From the NCBI GenBank assembly GCA_934465535.1, contig CAKSKV010000007.1:37329-101328 (forward strand): DNA of 64,000 nucleotides. The letters are read 5' to 3'. Positions 25,146 to 33,023 of the stretch are shown here, piece after piece. This stretch comes from an uncultured Clostridia bacterium (lineage in GTDB: Bacteria; Bacillota; Clostridia; Christensenellales; QALW01). Each line of letters opens with the position of its first letter. The first letter of the stretch is position 1. The notes beneath the pieces are model-generated. The model was given only the letters and a program-made list of their open reading frames with translations, was not told where the DNA came from and did not search any database. The position numbers and the translations under genes are program-made.

Positions 25146-25907
25146 TTACGACAGTGCGGACAGAAACAGCCTGTCAAGCTCCTCCCAGCTGCCGCTGCGC
25201 TCGTCTGTTACGGAATTGATATCCTCCCTGACGGCGGCGATTTGGGTGGTTAAAAAGTTATTAAGAGCATCAATTCGCGGAATTTCCCTTATTTCGGGGG
25301 AATTCATCTTAAGCTCAAGCAGGCGCTGCACCTGTTCTGCAAGCTCGGCGGGCAGCTCTGCCCGGGCAAGCTCACAGAACCTCATGGGAGGCGGGGTGTG
25401 CCGGTTCAGCACCCAGCGGCAGGCAAGCACCGGGCGCAGTACATAAAAATATTTTTTGGCCCGCACGGTATCGCCGGTGAGATATTTCCGCAGATTTCCC
25501 TCCGCCATGCTCAGATAGTGATACAGGCTTTTTTTCTGCGAGAAGTACTCGGTCATAAGAGCGCGGAACTGCTTAGCAAACGGTGTTTCCGTGTAGACGA
25601 TGGGGGAGGAAAACCATTCAAAGAGCGTGGGATTGGAGCGGTACAGCAAACGAAGGGTTTTTTGAAGATCCAAGCCGTTTATATCCAGCACATCGTTTAT
25701 GGGAAGCTCGATGACATCGCGCTTTTTCTCCAGCCGGAGGTAATCGTTTTCGGGCCGCGCATAAATAAAGCGGACATCGTAATCGCTGTCGGGCGAGGCA
25801 AAGCCCCAGGCGCGGCTGCCCGATTCCACGGCAAGCAGAATTCGGACATTATTTTCTTTTTCAATCTCCCTAAGCCGGGCGACTATTTGTTCTTTAATAA
25901 AAATCAC
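25146..25907 (-). CDS. Predicted nucleotidyltransferase (RlaP/YcgL family)
   Basis: A 253-residue protein with the polymerase-beta nucleotidyltransferase core: LAVESGSRAWGFASPDSDYDVRFIY has the GS...DxD motif (in DSDYDVRF) near residues 28-45. The ESGSRAWGF variant is characteristic of the PF10127-type family (B. subtilis YcgL, and RlaP associated with some RNA ligases). The rest is helical. Family members are thought to add nucleotides to an unknown acceptor; no RNA ligase or repair gene is nearby. No strong ribosome binding site is apparent. Confidence 0.75.
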   Translation of the reverse strand: MIFIKEQIVARLREIEKENNVRILLAVESGSRAWGFASPDSDYDVRFIYARPENDYLRLEKKRDVIELPINDVLDINGLDLQKTLRLLYRSNPTLFEWFSSPIVYTETPFAKQFRALMTEYFSQKKSLYHYLSMAEGNLRKYLTGDTVRAKKYFYVLRPVLACRWVLNRHTPPPMRFCELARAELPAELAEQVQRLLELKMNSPEIREIPRIDALNNFLTTQIAAVREDINSVTDERSGSWEELDRLFLSALS

Positions 25908-26012
25908 CTGCCGTTATGTGAGCGTATAGGAAACTTTGGCGCTCGGTTTTGACGGAAAAAGCTCCCTGAATCAAATGGCTTCCCCAGATTACAACAGCCG
26001 TATTATGCGGGG

Positions 26013-26240
26013 TTAGTTATGCCGGAAAGGGTCGTCGTCATCATCGTCAAGGCCAAAGTGCGGCTCTGCGGGAACCACTGTGCGGAAGGCGCCGGAGTTA
26101 AGGTCCATCACGGTGTTTTTATCTATGCGCAGCATGTAATTGCCGTGAAGGTCCGTTACGGTTTTATCATCAAGGGAATAGAGAAGATCGCCGCTGCTGC
26201 AATCAAAGAACAAATCGCTTTTTTTGCCCTTTCGCTTCAT
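26013..26240 (-). CDS. Small acidic hypothetical protein
   Basis: 75 residues from the ATG at 26240, chosen because AGGAG lies eight bases upstream. Two short similar segments (LFFDCSSGDLLYSLDDKTVTDL and the following YMLRIDKNTVMDLNSGAFRTV) suggest a small beta-meander repeat, followed by an Asp-rich tail (DDDDDD near the C-terminus). The N-terminus is Lys/Arg rich. Not recognised. Confidence 0.6.
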   Translation of the reverse strand: MKRKGKKSDLFFDCSSGDLLYSLDDKTVTDLHGNYMLRIDKNTVMDLNSGAFRTVVPAEPHFGLDDDDDDPFRHN

Positions 26241-26419
26241 AACATTTCTCCTGTTTTTCGGCAAATGCCGGTATATTTAAGTATAGCACACAGCGGCGGG
26301 GAGTTCAATACCGTTTTTGATTTTTTTGCATAAATCGGCGGCAAAAGGCCGGTTTGGAGGGTAAAGCGGTGGGCGCCGTAAAAAGTGTGCGGAATATGCG
26401 CAAAATCGGGCGCATTTCT

Positions 26420-26448
26420 TTGACAAAAACAAAAAAGCGGAATATAAT
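26420..26448 (+). promoter_or_regulatory. Consensus sigma-A promoter before the FMN riboswitch
   Basis: TTGACA (26420-26425), 17-base spacer, TATAAT (26443-26448). Transcription would start near 26455, just before the riboswitch. Confidence 0.85.
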
Positions 26449-26469
26449 TTGCCGGAAGATAAGTTAATA

Positions 26470-26590
26470 AGGATTCTTCAGGGTCGGGTGAAATTCCCTA
26501 CCGGTGGTACAGCCCACTAACGCTTTGTCAAAGCGCCGAATCGGTGAAATTCCGATGCCGACGGTAAAGTCCGGATGAGAGAGGATATGT
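26470..26590 (+). promoter_or_regulatory. FMN riboswitch (RFN element)
   Basis: All conserved RFN blocks are present in order: GGATTCTTCAGGG at the 5' side, GGTGAAATTCCC, ACCGGTGGTA, GCCCAC, a variable stem around 26520-26540, ATCGGTGAAATTCCGAT, GCCGACGGTA and AGTCCGGATGAGAGAGGAT at the 3' side. FMN binding is expected to favour the terminator at 26596-26625 and so lower ribU and MATE expression when flavin is plentiful. Confidence 0.97.
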
Positions 26591-26595
26591 TAAAG

Positions 26596-26625
26596 AACCC
26601 TGCATATTTTCATGCCGGGTTTTTT
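26596..26625 (+). terminator. Expression platform terminator of the FMN riboswitch
   Basis: AACCC-T-GCAT / ATGC-C-GGGTT stem with one internal mismatch, then TTTT, ending 32 bases before the ribU start codon. Confidence 0.85.
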
Positions 26626-26657
26626 AAGTCCAAAACATATCTTTACAAGAGGCCGAT

Positions 26658-27476
26658 ATGAACAGTAATGAACCGAATTGCAAAGAAGCAGGCTGCAAAA
26701 AAGATGCGGTCTGCAAAGATGCGGTCTGCAAAGATGCGGTCTGCAAAGATGCGGTATGTGTAAACGGGGGCGGGAGAAACGGACGCGCAGGCAGAACCGA
26801 TGAGGGCGGCAAGCTGCGGCGATTGGCGGTGACTGCGGTGCTGTCGGCGCTGGGAGCCATACTTATGTATTTTCCCAAGCTGACGCTGCCCTTTATGCCC
26901 TCATTTATTTCGCTGGATTTTTCCGATCTTCCGGCGCTGCTTGCCGCTTATTCCATGGGACCGCTGAGCGGAGTGGCGGTATGTCTTGTGAAAAACCTTG
27001 TGAGTCTGCTGGGCTCCATGACGGGCGGAGTGGGCGAGCTTTCGAATTTTATAATAAGCGCGGCGTTCGTGCTGCCGGCGGGCATTGTATATAAATACCG
27101 TCATGACCGTGCAAGCGCGCTGTGGAGTGCGCTGCTGGGCGCGGCAGCGGCGGCGGGGCTGAGCATACTGTCCAACTGCTTTATTGTATATCCCATATAC
27201 GAAAAAATAATGAGCCCGGAGGCGATACTTAGCATGTATCGGGCGATAGATCCCAGCGTAAGGGATCTGACGGATGCAATACTGCGCTTCAACACCCCCT
27301 TTACCTTCTGCAAGGAGCTTATAAGCGTTATAATTACCTTTTTAATATACAAGCGGCTGTCGCCCCTTCTGCACGGCAGAAAAAAAGTGCATAAAAAGCC
27401 CGAAAACGGGGCGGCGGAAAACGACGGAAACAAAGATACACAAAGCAGGGAATCAGGAGAGGCGAAAGACACATGA
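26658..27476 (+). CDS. ribU: Riboflavin ECF transporter S component RibU, with Cys-repeat N-terminus
   Basis: Residues ~53-230 are a normal RibU: LAVTAVLSALGAILMY, the FMPSFISLDFSDLPALL signature, KNLVSLLGSMTGGVGELSNF and NCFIVYPIYEKIM, about six membrane helices. RibU binds riboflavin and works with the shared EcfA/A'/T module, not present here. The FMN riboswitch upstream confirms the substrate. The first 35 residues are odd: CKEAG, CKKDAV and three CKDAV units put cysteines at 8, 13, 19, 24, 29 and 34. AAGAGG lies six bases before the ATG and no better in-frame start follows before helix 1. The C-terminus is charged. It is coupled by ATGA overlap to a MATE gene. Confidence 0.93.
   Translation: MNSNEPNCKEAGCKKDAVCKDAVCKDAVCKDAVCVNGGGRNGRAGRTDEGGKLRRLAVTAVLSALGAILMYFPKLTLPFMPSFISLDFSDLPALLAAYSMGPLSGVAVCLVKNLVSLLGSMTGGVGELSNFIISAAFVLPAGIVYKYRHDRASALWSALLGAAAAAGLSILSNCFIVYPIYEKIMSPEAILSMYRAIDPSVRDLTDAILRFNTPFTFCKELISVIITFLIYKRLSPLLHGRKKVHKKPENGAAENDGNKDTQSRESGEAKDT
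26694..26756 (+). repeat. In-frame 15-bp tandem repeat within ribU
   Basis: One 18-base unit (26694-26711) and three 15-base units TGCAAAGATGCGGTC (26712-26726, 26727-26741, 26742-26756, the last ending in A). A diverged unit lies at 26679-26693. Units are multiples of three, so copy-number change keeps the frame. Confidence 0.9.
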
Positions 27477-28927
27477 AAACAGGCATTGCTTCATTTTTAC
27501 GCAATATGATGCGCCCGGTGGATTTGACCTCGGGCAAGCCGTGGCGGGTAATACTGCGCTACGGTGCGCCCATAATGCTTTCGTATTTTTTGCAGCAGGT
27601 ATATGTGCTTACCGATGCGATAATATGCGGGCAGGTGCTGAGCGCACAGCAGGTGGCGGGGGTAAACGATACTTTTCCGCTTACCTTTATTTTTTTGCAG
27701 TTTGCCTTTGGCTGCACTGCGGGCTTCAGCGTTATAACGGCGGGGTGCGTGGGGCGCGGGGATGCAAAGGGGGTGCGGCAGTCCCTTGCGGCGCAGATAT
27801 ATCTTTCGGTGATAATATCGCTGCTGCTTACCGTTATATCCGTAGCGGTGCTGCCGTGGATGCTGGGGATAATCAATGTTACGCAGGCCAACAAAGAGGT
27901 GTATGACGCGGCATATACCTACTGCTTTATAATATTCCTGGGCATTATAATGCAGATGGGCTTTAATTTTATATGCGGAATACTGCGGGCCTACGGCGAT
28001 TCCGTGACGCCGCTTGTGTTTCTTGTGATCTCCACCGCGCTGAATGTGGGGCTTGATATACTGTTTCTTACGGTGTTCAGGATGGGGCCTGCGGGCGCGG
28101 CGGCCGCAACGGTGCTTACTCAGGCGCTGAGCGTGGCGGGGTGCTTTGTCTATACCTTTGCCAAATACCGGGAGATGCGCCTGTCGCGGGAGGATTTCCG
28201 CAGCGGCCTGCGCGTGCTGACGGCGCACCTTAAGCAGGGTATACCGCTGGGGCTTCAGTTTTCCGTTTTGGCGGTGGGTATAATCGTAATGCAGGGCGGA
28301 GTTGTGCTGTTTGACCTGGAGCCGTCGGGAATCATGGTGGCGGGTACTCCGGCGCAGAACGGCTTCGGCGCCGCCAGCAAGCTGATAAACTTTCTTATGT
28401 CCTTCTTTAACGGGCTGGGCGCGGCAATGCTGGGCTTCAACGCGCAGAATTACGGCAAGGGGGACTATGAAAACATACGCCGGGGCACGCTGCAGTCTCT
28501 GATTATTATGATGATAATATACGCCGCCTGCCTTGTCTGCGGGCTGCTGCTTTCGATAGACGGCGCGTATCAGTATATTTTTATGAGCAGCGAGAAGGTA
28601 TCGCAGGCATCGATAGCCTTCGGAAACGCCTATGTGTATATAGATTTCAGCCTGTATTGTATTTTGGGCTTTCTTATAGTTATACGCAGCGCGGTGCAGG
28701 GCGTGGGCAGAGCGGGCTTTGTGCTGGGCGCTGGAATAGCGGAGCTGATAGCCCGCGTTGTGATATGCGCGTTTTTGCCGGCTGCCGTGAACGGCGCGGC
28801 GATAGATTCTTCGGCATCGCTGGGGGCGTTTTGCGCACTGTGCCTTGCGGACCCCGGAGCGTGGATAGCGGGGGCGCTGGTATTGCTTGTGCCCCTTGTG
28901 CATAACATAGCGCGTAAGGAATACTGA
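27473..28927 (+). CDS. MATE family transporter in the FMN-riboswitch operon
   Basis: 484 residues, about twelve transmembrane helices, two MatE repeats: RYGAPIMLSYFLQQVYVLTDAIICG at helix 1 and ISTALNVGLDILFLTVFRMGPAGAAAATVLTQ in the first repeat. The start ATG overlaps the ribU stop (ATGA), so it is translated with ribU and controlled by the same FMN riboswitch. That makes a flavin or flavin-analogue substrate likely, but direction (export to balance uptake, or removal of toxic analogues) is inference. A strong bidirectional terminator follows. Confidence 0.9.
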   Translation: MKTGIASFLRNMMRPVDLTSGKPWRVILRYGAPIMLSYFLQQVYVLTDAIICGQVLSAQQVAGVNDTFPLTFIFLQFAFGCTAGFSVITAGCVGRGDAKGVRQSLAAQIYLSVIISLLLTVISVAVLPWMLGIINVTQANKEVYDAAYTYCFIIFLGIIMQMGFNFICGILRAYGDSVTPLVFLVISTALNVGLDILFLTVFRMGPAGAAAATVLTQALSVAGCFVYTFAKYREMRLSREDFRSGLRVLTAHLKQGIPLGLQFSVLAVGIIVMQGGVVLFDLEPSGIMVAGTPAQNGFGAASKLINFLMSFFNGLGAAMLGFNAQNYGKGDYENIRRGTLQSLIIMMIIYAACLVCGLLLSIDGAYQYIFMSSEKVSQASIAFGNAYVYIDFSLYCILGFLIVIRSAVQGVGRAGFVLGAGIAELIARVVICAFLPAAVNGAAIDSSASLGAFCALCLADPGAWIAGALVLLVPLVHNIARKEY

Positions 28928-28974
28928 AAAAGCATTAAATAAAAAGGGCGCGTCGAAGGGGCGGGGCGCAAAAT

Positions 28975-29018
28975 AAAAAGCGCGGCGCAGGCGGAAATAA
29001 GCCTGCGCCGCGCTTTTT
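28975..29018. terminator. Bidirectional terminator after the second MATE gene
   Basis: Eighteen-base-pair perfect stem (AAAAAGCGCGGCGCAGGC with GCCTGCGCCGCGCTTTTT), eight-base loop, A-tract on one side and T-tract on the other, between convergent genes. Confidence 0.9.
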
Positions 29019-29085
29019 TGCTTGCGCATACAGCCGGACGGTAAAAGGCAGACGGGGCAAAAGACGGTCAGAAGGGGAGAGGGGC

Positions 29086-29949
29086 TTATACCGCCTTGGA
29101 TATAAGCCAGTCGCACCAGTCGCGGTAGTACTTGGCATAGACATGGGTGCCGTCGCCGGTAAGCTCGTTTCTGAGGTTGCCCTTGCCGTCGCCGAAAAGC
29201 TCGTTTACATCGATATAGAATATCTCTTTGTTGTCCGCAAGCTCGGAGAGCATGGAATTCAGCTCCAGTATATCGGGGTTGTGCGAATATTTATCGGTTT
29301 TGGAGCATTGCTCCGTGACAAGAAGATTTGCCTGCACATAGAATATGGCATCGGGCTGAAGGGCGCGTATGCTGTCGATAAGCTCCTTATAGCGGGTAAC
29401 GGTTTTCTTTTTGGGATAGCCGATCTCGTTGAAGCCCAGCATTATATATATTTTTTTATACTGCTTACGCGTTATGAAATTATCAAAGGTTATTTTGCCA
29501 AGCCCCTTTACATTGGCCTCGCGCTGGCGGATGTTGTATACGCTCATACCCACAAAGCAGAAATAATCGGCGTTTTTAAGGGTGCCGTAGCTTTCCAGCC
29601 CCGATGTGCGGGAATCGCCTATAAACAGCGCGTCGTCAAAATATGAGGCATCGGCCGGGGCGCGGGAGGGCGTAGGCGCGGGGGTGGGGTCGCTGCCGGG
29701 GGTGTTGACGGGCGCAATGCCGCCGGAAGGGGAGGCTGCCGCGGTGTCCTGCGGCAGAGCGGATTCCGTTATGCGCGGATTTTCCGTATGCGGCTCCTCG
29801 GTCCAAGACTCTTGGGTCCAAGGCTCCTCTGCGGCATCGCCCTCGGTGCGGGCGTTTTTATCCGTTGCGGATTTTATGACAAACGGCACGGACACCGTTA
29901 TTACTATTGCCATAAGCAAAAGAAAGAAGTATTTTTTGATAAAGCGCAT
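29086..29949 (-). CDS. Membrane-anchored SGNH/GDSL hydrolase-like protein
   Basis: 287 residues: an N-terminal membrane helix (FFLLLMAIVITVSVPFVI), a Glu/Thr/Pro-rich linker to about residue 105, then an SGNH domain with block I DALFIGDSRTSGLESYG, LGFNEIGYPKKK (block III, N) and block V DGTHVYAKYY with the catalytic Asp-His. It is outside the membrane, anchored by its N-terminus. Lying 56 bases after the MBOAT gene it is the probable partner that handles acetyl groups moved across the membrane. The linker contains short near-repeats (WTQES, WTEEP, HTENP). Confidence 0.85.
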   Translation of the reverse strand: MRFIKKYFFLLLMAIVITVSVPFVIKSATDKNARTEGDAAEEPWTQESWTEEPHTENPRITESALPQDTAAASPSGGIAPVNTPGSDPTPAPTPSRAPADASYFDDALFIGDSRTSGLESYGTLKNADYFCFVGMSVYNIRQREANVKGLGKITFDNFITRKQYKKIYIMLGFNEIGYPKKKTVTRYKELIDSIRALQPDAIFYVQANLLVTEQCSKTDKYSHNPDILELNSMLSELADNKEIFYIDVNELFGDGKGNLRNELTGDGTHVYAKYYRDWCDWLISKAV

Positions 29950-30005
29950 ATAAACACCTCGCTTGCGTTTTTGGGCCGTGCCCGGCTTTTATTAACAAAA
30001 GATAA

Positions 30006-31403
30006 TCAGAACCGGAAATAAAGGAAGGGATCGTTAAGACCTATGCAGAGGAAATAGACGCTCAGGGCGAATATTGCGCAAAGCACCACCGCGCCCAAGG
30101 CGTTATCCTTTATGCGAAGGTATATTTTGCGGCCAAGCGGCGTGGAGAGCAGTATGCCCGCCAAAAACAGCACGCCGTACTGCTTAAGGAAAACCGCGAC
30201 ATCCAAGTGCACCACGAATTCCGGCTGTGCGCCGAAGGGGAAGAGCCTTGAAAAGAAGCTGCCCAGCTGAGAAAGATCGGTGATTGCAAATATCGACCAG
30301 AACAGGGGAATAAGCAGCAGCATATATATATGCCCCGCAATACGGTGCTTATCAAGGAAATTTTTAAGCCCCAGCTTTTCAATTGAGATAATAACGAATA
30401 TCACAAGCCCCCATATGAGAAAGTTCCAGTCCGCCCCGTGCCAAAGCCCGGTAAACGCCCACACGACAAGCAGATTGAAAAAGGTGCGCACTCGCCCGCG
30501 GCGGCTGCCCCCAAGGGGAATATAGACATAATCGCGGAACCAGCTGCTGAGGGTCATGTGCCATCTGCGCCAGAATTCCGTCATGCTTACGGAAATGTAG
30601 GGATCGTTGAAGTTGTCCGGAATGGTAAAGCCCATCATGCGCCCCATACCCTTTGCCATGAGGGAATAGCCGTAAAAATCAAAATACAGCTGGAGGGAAT
30701 AGGCAATTGCGGCAAGCCATGCGTAGGGGGTGGAAAGACTGTCAAAGCCTATGCCCGTGACATCTCGCCACATACCGCCTATGTTGTTTGCTATTATTAC
30801 CTTATAGCCCAGCCCCGCCACAAACAGCTTGAGACCCTGAGAGAAATTATCAAGGCTGAAGGTGCGGCGCTTGAGCTCGCGGCGGATATCGGGGTAGGTT
30901 ACTATGGGGCCTGCGACAAGCTGCGGGAACATGGAGATATATGCGCCGTAATCAACGAAGGAGCGTTCGGCGCGGATATTGCCGCGGTAGACATCCACAA
31001 CATAGGACATGGCCTGAAAGGTATAGAAGCTGATGCCTACGGGCAGCACGAGGTTAAGAAGGGGTATCTGCATATTTTCGGGCAGCAGGGAGTTTATGCC
31101 GGAGCAGATAAAGCCCTGATATTTGAAGGCAAAAAGCAGCCCGAAGTTGTATACCGCCGCCAGCACGAGCAGCAGCTTTTTGTGCCGGGGGTGATTTTGT
31201 ATCATAAGCCCGGCACAAAAGGTTACGAATATATCGGCAAAGAAAAGCAGGGCATACAGCGGGCGGTCCAGTGTTCCCAGAGTGTAGAAGACCAGGCTTG
31301 CGAAAAACACAAACAGGTTGGAAAAGCGCCGGGGAATGAGAAAATACAGCAGGAAAAACACCGGCAGAAAGATGTATATGAATTTCAGATCGCTGAATAC
31401 CAT
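30006..31403 (-). CDS. MBOAT family O-acyltransferase (AlgI/DltB-like)
   Basis: A 465-residue polytopic protein. YFDFYGYSLMAKGMGRMMGF and MTEFWRRWHMTLSSWFRDYVYIPLGGSRRG are the MBOAT signatures, with the active-site His in GLWHGADWNFLIWG. Family members take acyl groups, usually acetyl, from cytoplasmic donors and pass them to cell-surface polymers with a partner SGNH protein, which is the next gene. GGAGG lies just before the ATG. The polymer (exopolysaccharide, peptidoglycan or other) is not identified here. Confidence 0.92.
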   Translation of the reverse strand: MVFSDLKFIYIFLPVFFLLYFLIPRRFSNLFVFFASLVFYTLGTLDRPLYALLFFADIFVTFCAGLMIQNHPRHKKLLLVLAAVYNFGLLFAFKYQGFICSGINSLLPENMQIPLLNLVLPVGISFYTFQAMSYVVDVYRGNIRAERSFVDYGAYISMFPQLVAGPIVTYPDIRRELKRRTFSLDNFSQGLKLFVAGLGYKVIIANNIGGMWRDVTGIGFDSLSTPYAWLAAIAYSLQLYFDFYGYSLMAKGMGRMMGFTIPDNFNDPYISVSMTEFWRRWHMTLSSWFRDYVYIPLGGSRRGRVRTFFNLLVVWAFTGLWHGADWNFLIWGLVIFVIISIEKLGLKNFLDKHRIAGHIYMLLLIPLFWSIFAITDLSQLGSFFSRLFPFGAQPEFVVHLDVAVFLKQYGVLFLAGILLSTPLGRKIYLRIKDNALGAVVLCAIFALSVYFLCIGLNDPFLYFRF

Positions 31404-31452
31404 GATGCCTCCGGGTTTGCTTTAGCTTTTGCCTTTAGCTTTGCTTTTTACT

Positions 31453-32838
31453 TTAGCTTTTGCCGCCTACGCTTATGCTGTTTATGCGTATCATGGGCTG
31501 ACCGACATTTGTGGGGATGCTGCCGCTTTCGGAGCCGCACATACCCTGACCCATGGTCATATCCTTGCCCACCATATCGATGTTGAAGAGTATTTCGTCG
31601 CCGCGGCCTATAAGGGTGGCGCCGCGCACGGGGGTGGAGATACGGCCGTTTTTGATAAGATAGCCCTCAAGCACGGCGAAGTTGAACTCACAGGTTACGG
31701 GGTTTACGGAGCCGCCCCCCATTTTTGCGGCATAAAGCCCGTTTTCCACCGAGGCTATTATATCGGAGTTTTCGTCCTGCCCCGGAGCGATGAAGGTGTT
31801 GGTCATGCGGGAGGTGGGGGCGAAGCGGTAGGATTCGCGCCGTCCGCTGCCGGTAGAGGGCATATTCATGCGGCGGGAGCCGAGCTTGTCTATCATATAG
31901 CTGGTAAGCACGCCCTTATCCAGCAGCTTTATGCGCTTTGTGGGCTCGCCCTCATCGTTGACATTCAGGGAGCCCCATGCGCCGGGGATGGTGCCGTCGT
32001 CATAGGCGGTTACTTTTTCGCTGCCTATGCGGGTTCCCAGCTTGCCGCAGAATACCGAATTGCCGCGGGCCACGCTGGTGGCCTCCAGCGAGTGGCCGCA
32101 GGCCTCGTGGAATATTACGCCGCCGAAGCCGTTGTCCATTACAACGGGCATTATGCCGGCGGGGCACAGCGGCGCATGCAGCATGGTAACGGCACAGTCC
32201 GCCGCGGAGCGGGCCAAGGCGTCGATATCAAGAGTGTCCAGGAATTCGCTGCCGGCATGGGCGCCGGGAGAGGCGCTGCCGCTTTGGTTCTCGCTGCCGG
32301 AGTGGGCAACGGCGGAGACGAAGAAGCGGCAGTAGGCGCGTTCGTCCTGCGCGTAAAGCCCCTCGCTGTTGGCTATTATCACCGTTTTGTATTGCTCGCG
32401 CACGGCGGCGTTGACCTGAGCTATCTCCGGGCTTTTTGCACGCGCGGCGGCATCGGCGCGGCGCAGCAGGTCGGCCTTGCGGCGGATATCCCCTTTATGG
32501 CAGGGAATAATGATGGGGTTCATGCGGGGCACATATGCCGGCGTAAGCACGATATCCTGTATTTCCGCGCTGCCGCTCAGGGCCGCCGCCGCACTGTCGG
32601 CCAAAGCCAGCAGCCCGGAGGGGCTTACATCGTTGCCGTAGGCGTAAACGCAGCGGGTGCCCTTGAGCAGGCGTATGCCGGCGCCGATATTGCGTGCGCT
32701 GACGGCATCCTCTATGCTGCTGCTTACAAGCCCGAGGCTTTGGCTTACCGTGTCTTCAAAATAAAGCTCGCCGAAATCTGCGCCCGTGCGTTTTGCGCGG
32801 GCAAGGGCTGCGGCTATTGCTGTTTTATCCGGTATCAT
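31453..32838 (-). CDS. tldD: TldD/PmbA-family metallopeptidase
   Basis: 461 residues. The zinc site is FHEACGHSLEA (HExxxH) and IDMVGKDMTMGQGMCGSESG near the C-terminus is the conserved TldD end. TldD normally acts with TldE (PmbA) as a processing peptidase of unfolded peptides. No PmbA partner lies next to it, so either it is elsewhere or this TldD works alone. I chose the ATG at 32838 because AAGGAG lies seven bases upstream; an in-frame upstream extension lacks support. The run of near-repeats after its stop (TTTAGCTTTTGC-like) has no clear meaning. Confidence 0.9.
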   Translation of the reverse strand: MIPDKTAIAAALARAKRTGADFGELYFEDTVSQSLGLVSSSIEDAVSARNIGAGIRLLKGTRCVYAYGNDVSPSGLLALADSAAAALSGSAEIQDIVLTPAYVPRMNPIIIPCHKGDIRRKADLLRRADAAARAKSPEIAQVNAAVREQYKTVIIANSEGLYAQDERAYCRFFVSAVAHSGSENQSGSASPGAHAGSEFLDTLDIDALARSAADCAVTMLHAPLCPAGIMPVVMDNGFGGVIFHEACGHSLEATSVARGNSVFCGKLGTRIGSEKVTAYDDGTIPGAWGSLNVNDEGEPTKRIKLLDKGVLTSYMIDKLGSRRMNMPSTGSGRRESYRFAPTSRMTNTFIAPGQDENSDIIASVENGLYAAKMGGGSVNPVTCEFNFAVLEGYLIKNGRISTPVRGATLIGRGDEILFNIDMVGKDMTMGQGMCGSESGSIPTNVGQPMIRINSISVGGKS

Positions 32839-32980
32839 ATGGAACTCCTTTCGCTGCATTTGCGGTTTTGCGGCCCGGAGGACCGTACCCTGCAAAGGCA
32901 TTATAGCGTTGATTTTCGTATTTATTTCGTATTAAATGTTAAATGTGCATTGTGCACCGCTTTTGAAATATTGTCCTCCG

Positions 32981-33006
32981 GGCAGGGCGGCCGGGGCCGC
33001 CCTGCC
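32981..33006 (-). terminator. Hairpin after gltX (weak terminator)
   Basis: Perfect 11-bp stem GGCAGGGCGGC / GCCGCCCTGCC with CGGG loop, 17 bases beyond the gltX stop. No T-run follows on the minus strand, so termination may be inefficient or factor-dependent. Confidence 0.5.
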
Positions 33007-33023
33007 GGGTGCATTTACCGGCC

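Larger units (their letters stand above)
26241..26657. other. Gene-free stretch holding the ribU promoter, FMN riboswitch and terminator
   Basis: 417 bases. About 180 bases at the left have no visible feature beyond the start region of the small minus-strand gene; the rest is the promoter and riboswitch described separately. Confidence 0.7.

Noticed and set aside
26694..26756. Tandem repeats as a CRISPR-like array
   Set aside because: Units are 15 bases without spacers and lie in frame within ribU.
27497..29116. 539-codon open frame on the minus strand
   Set aside because: Antisense to the MATE gene and running through a strong terminator; product is Arg/His rich and not protein-like.
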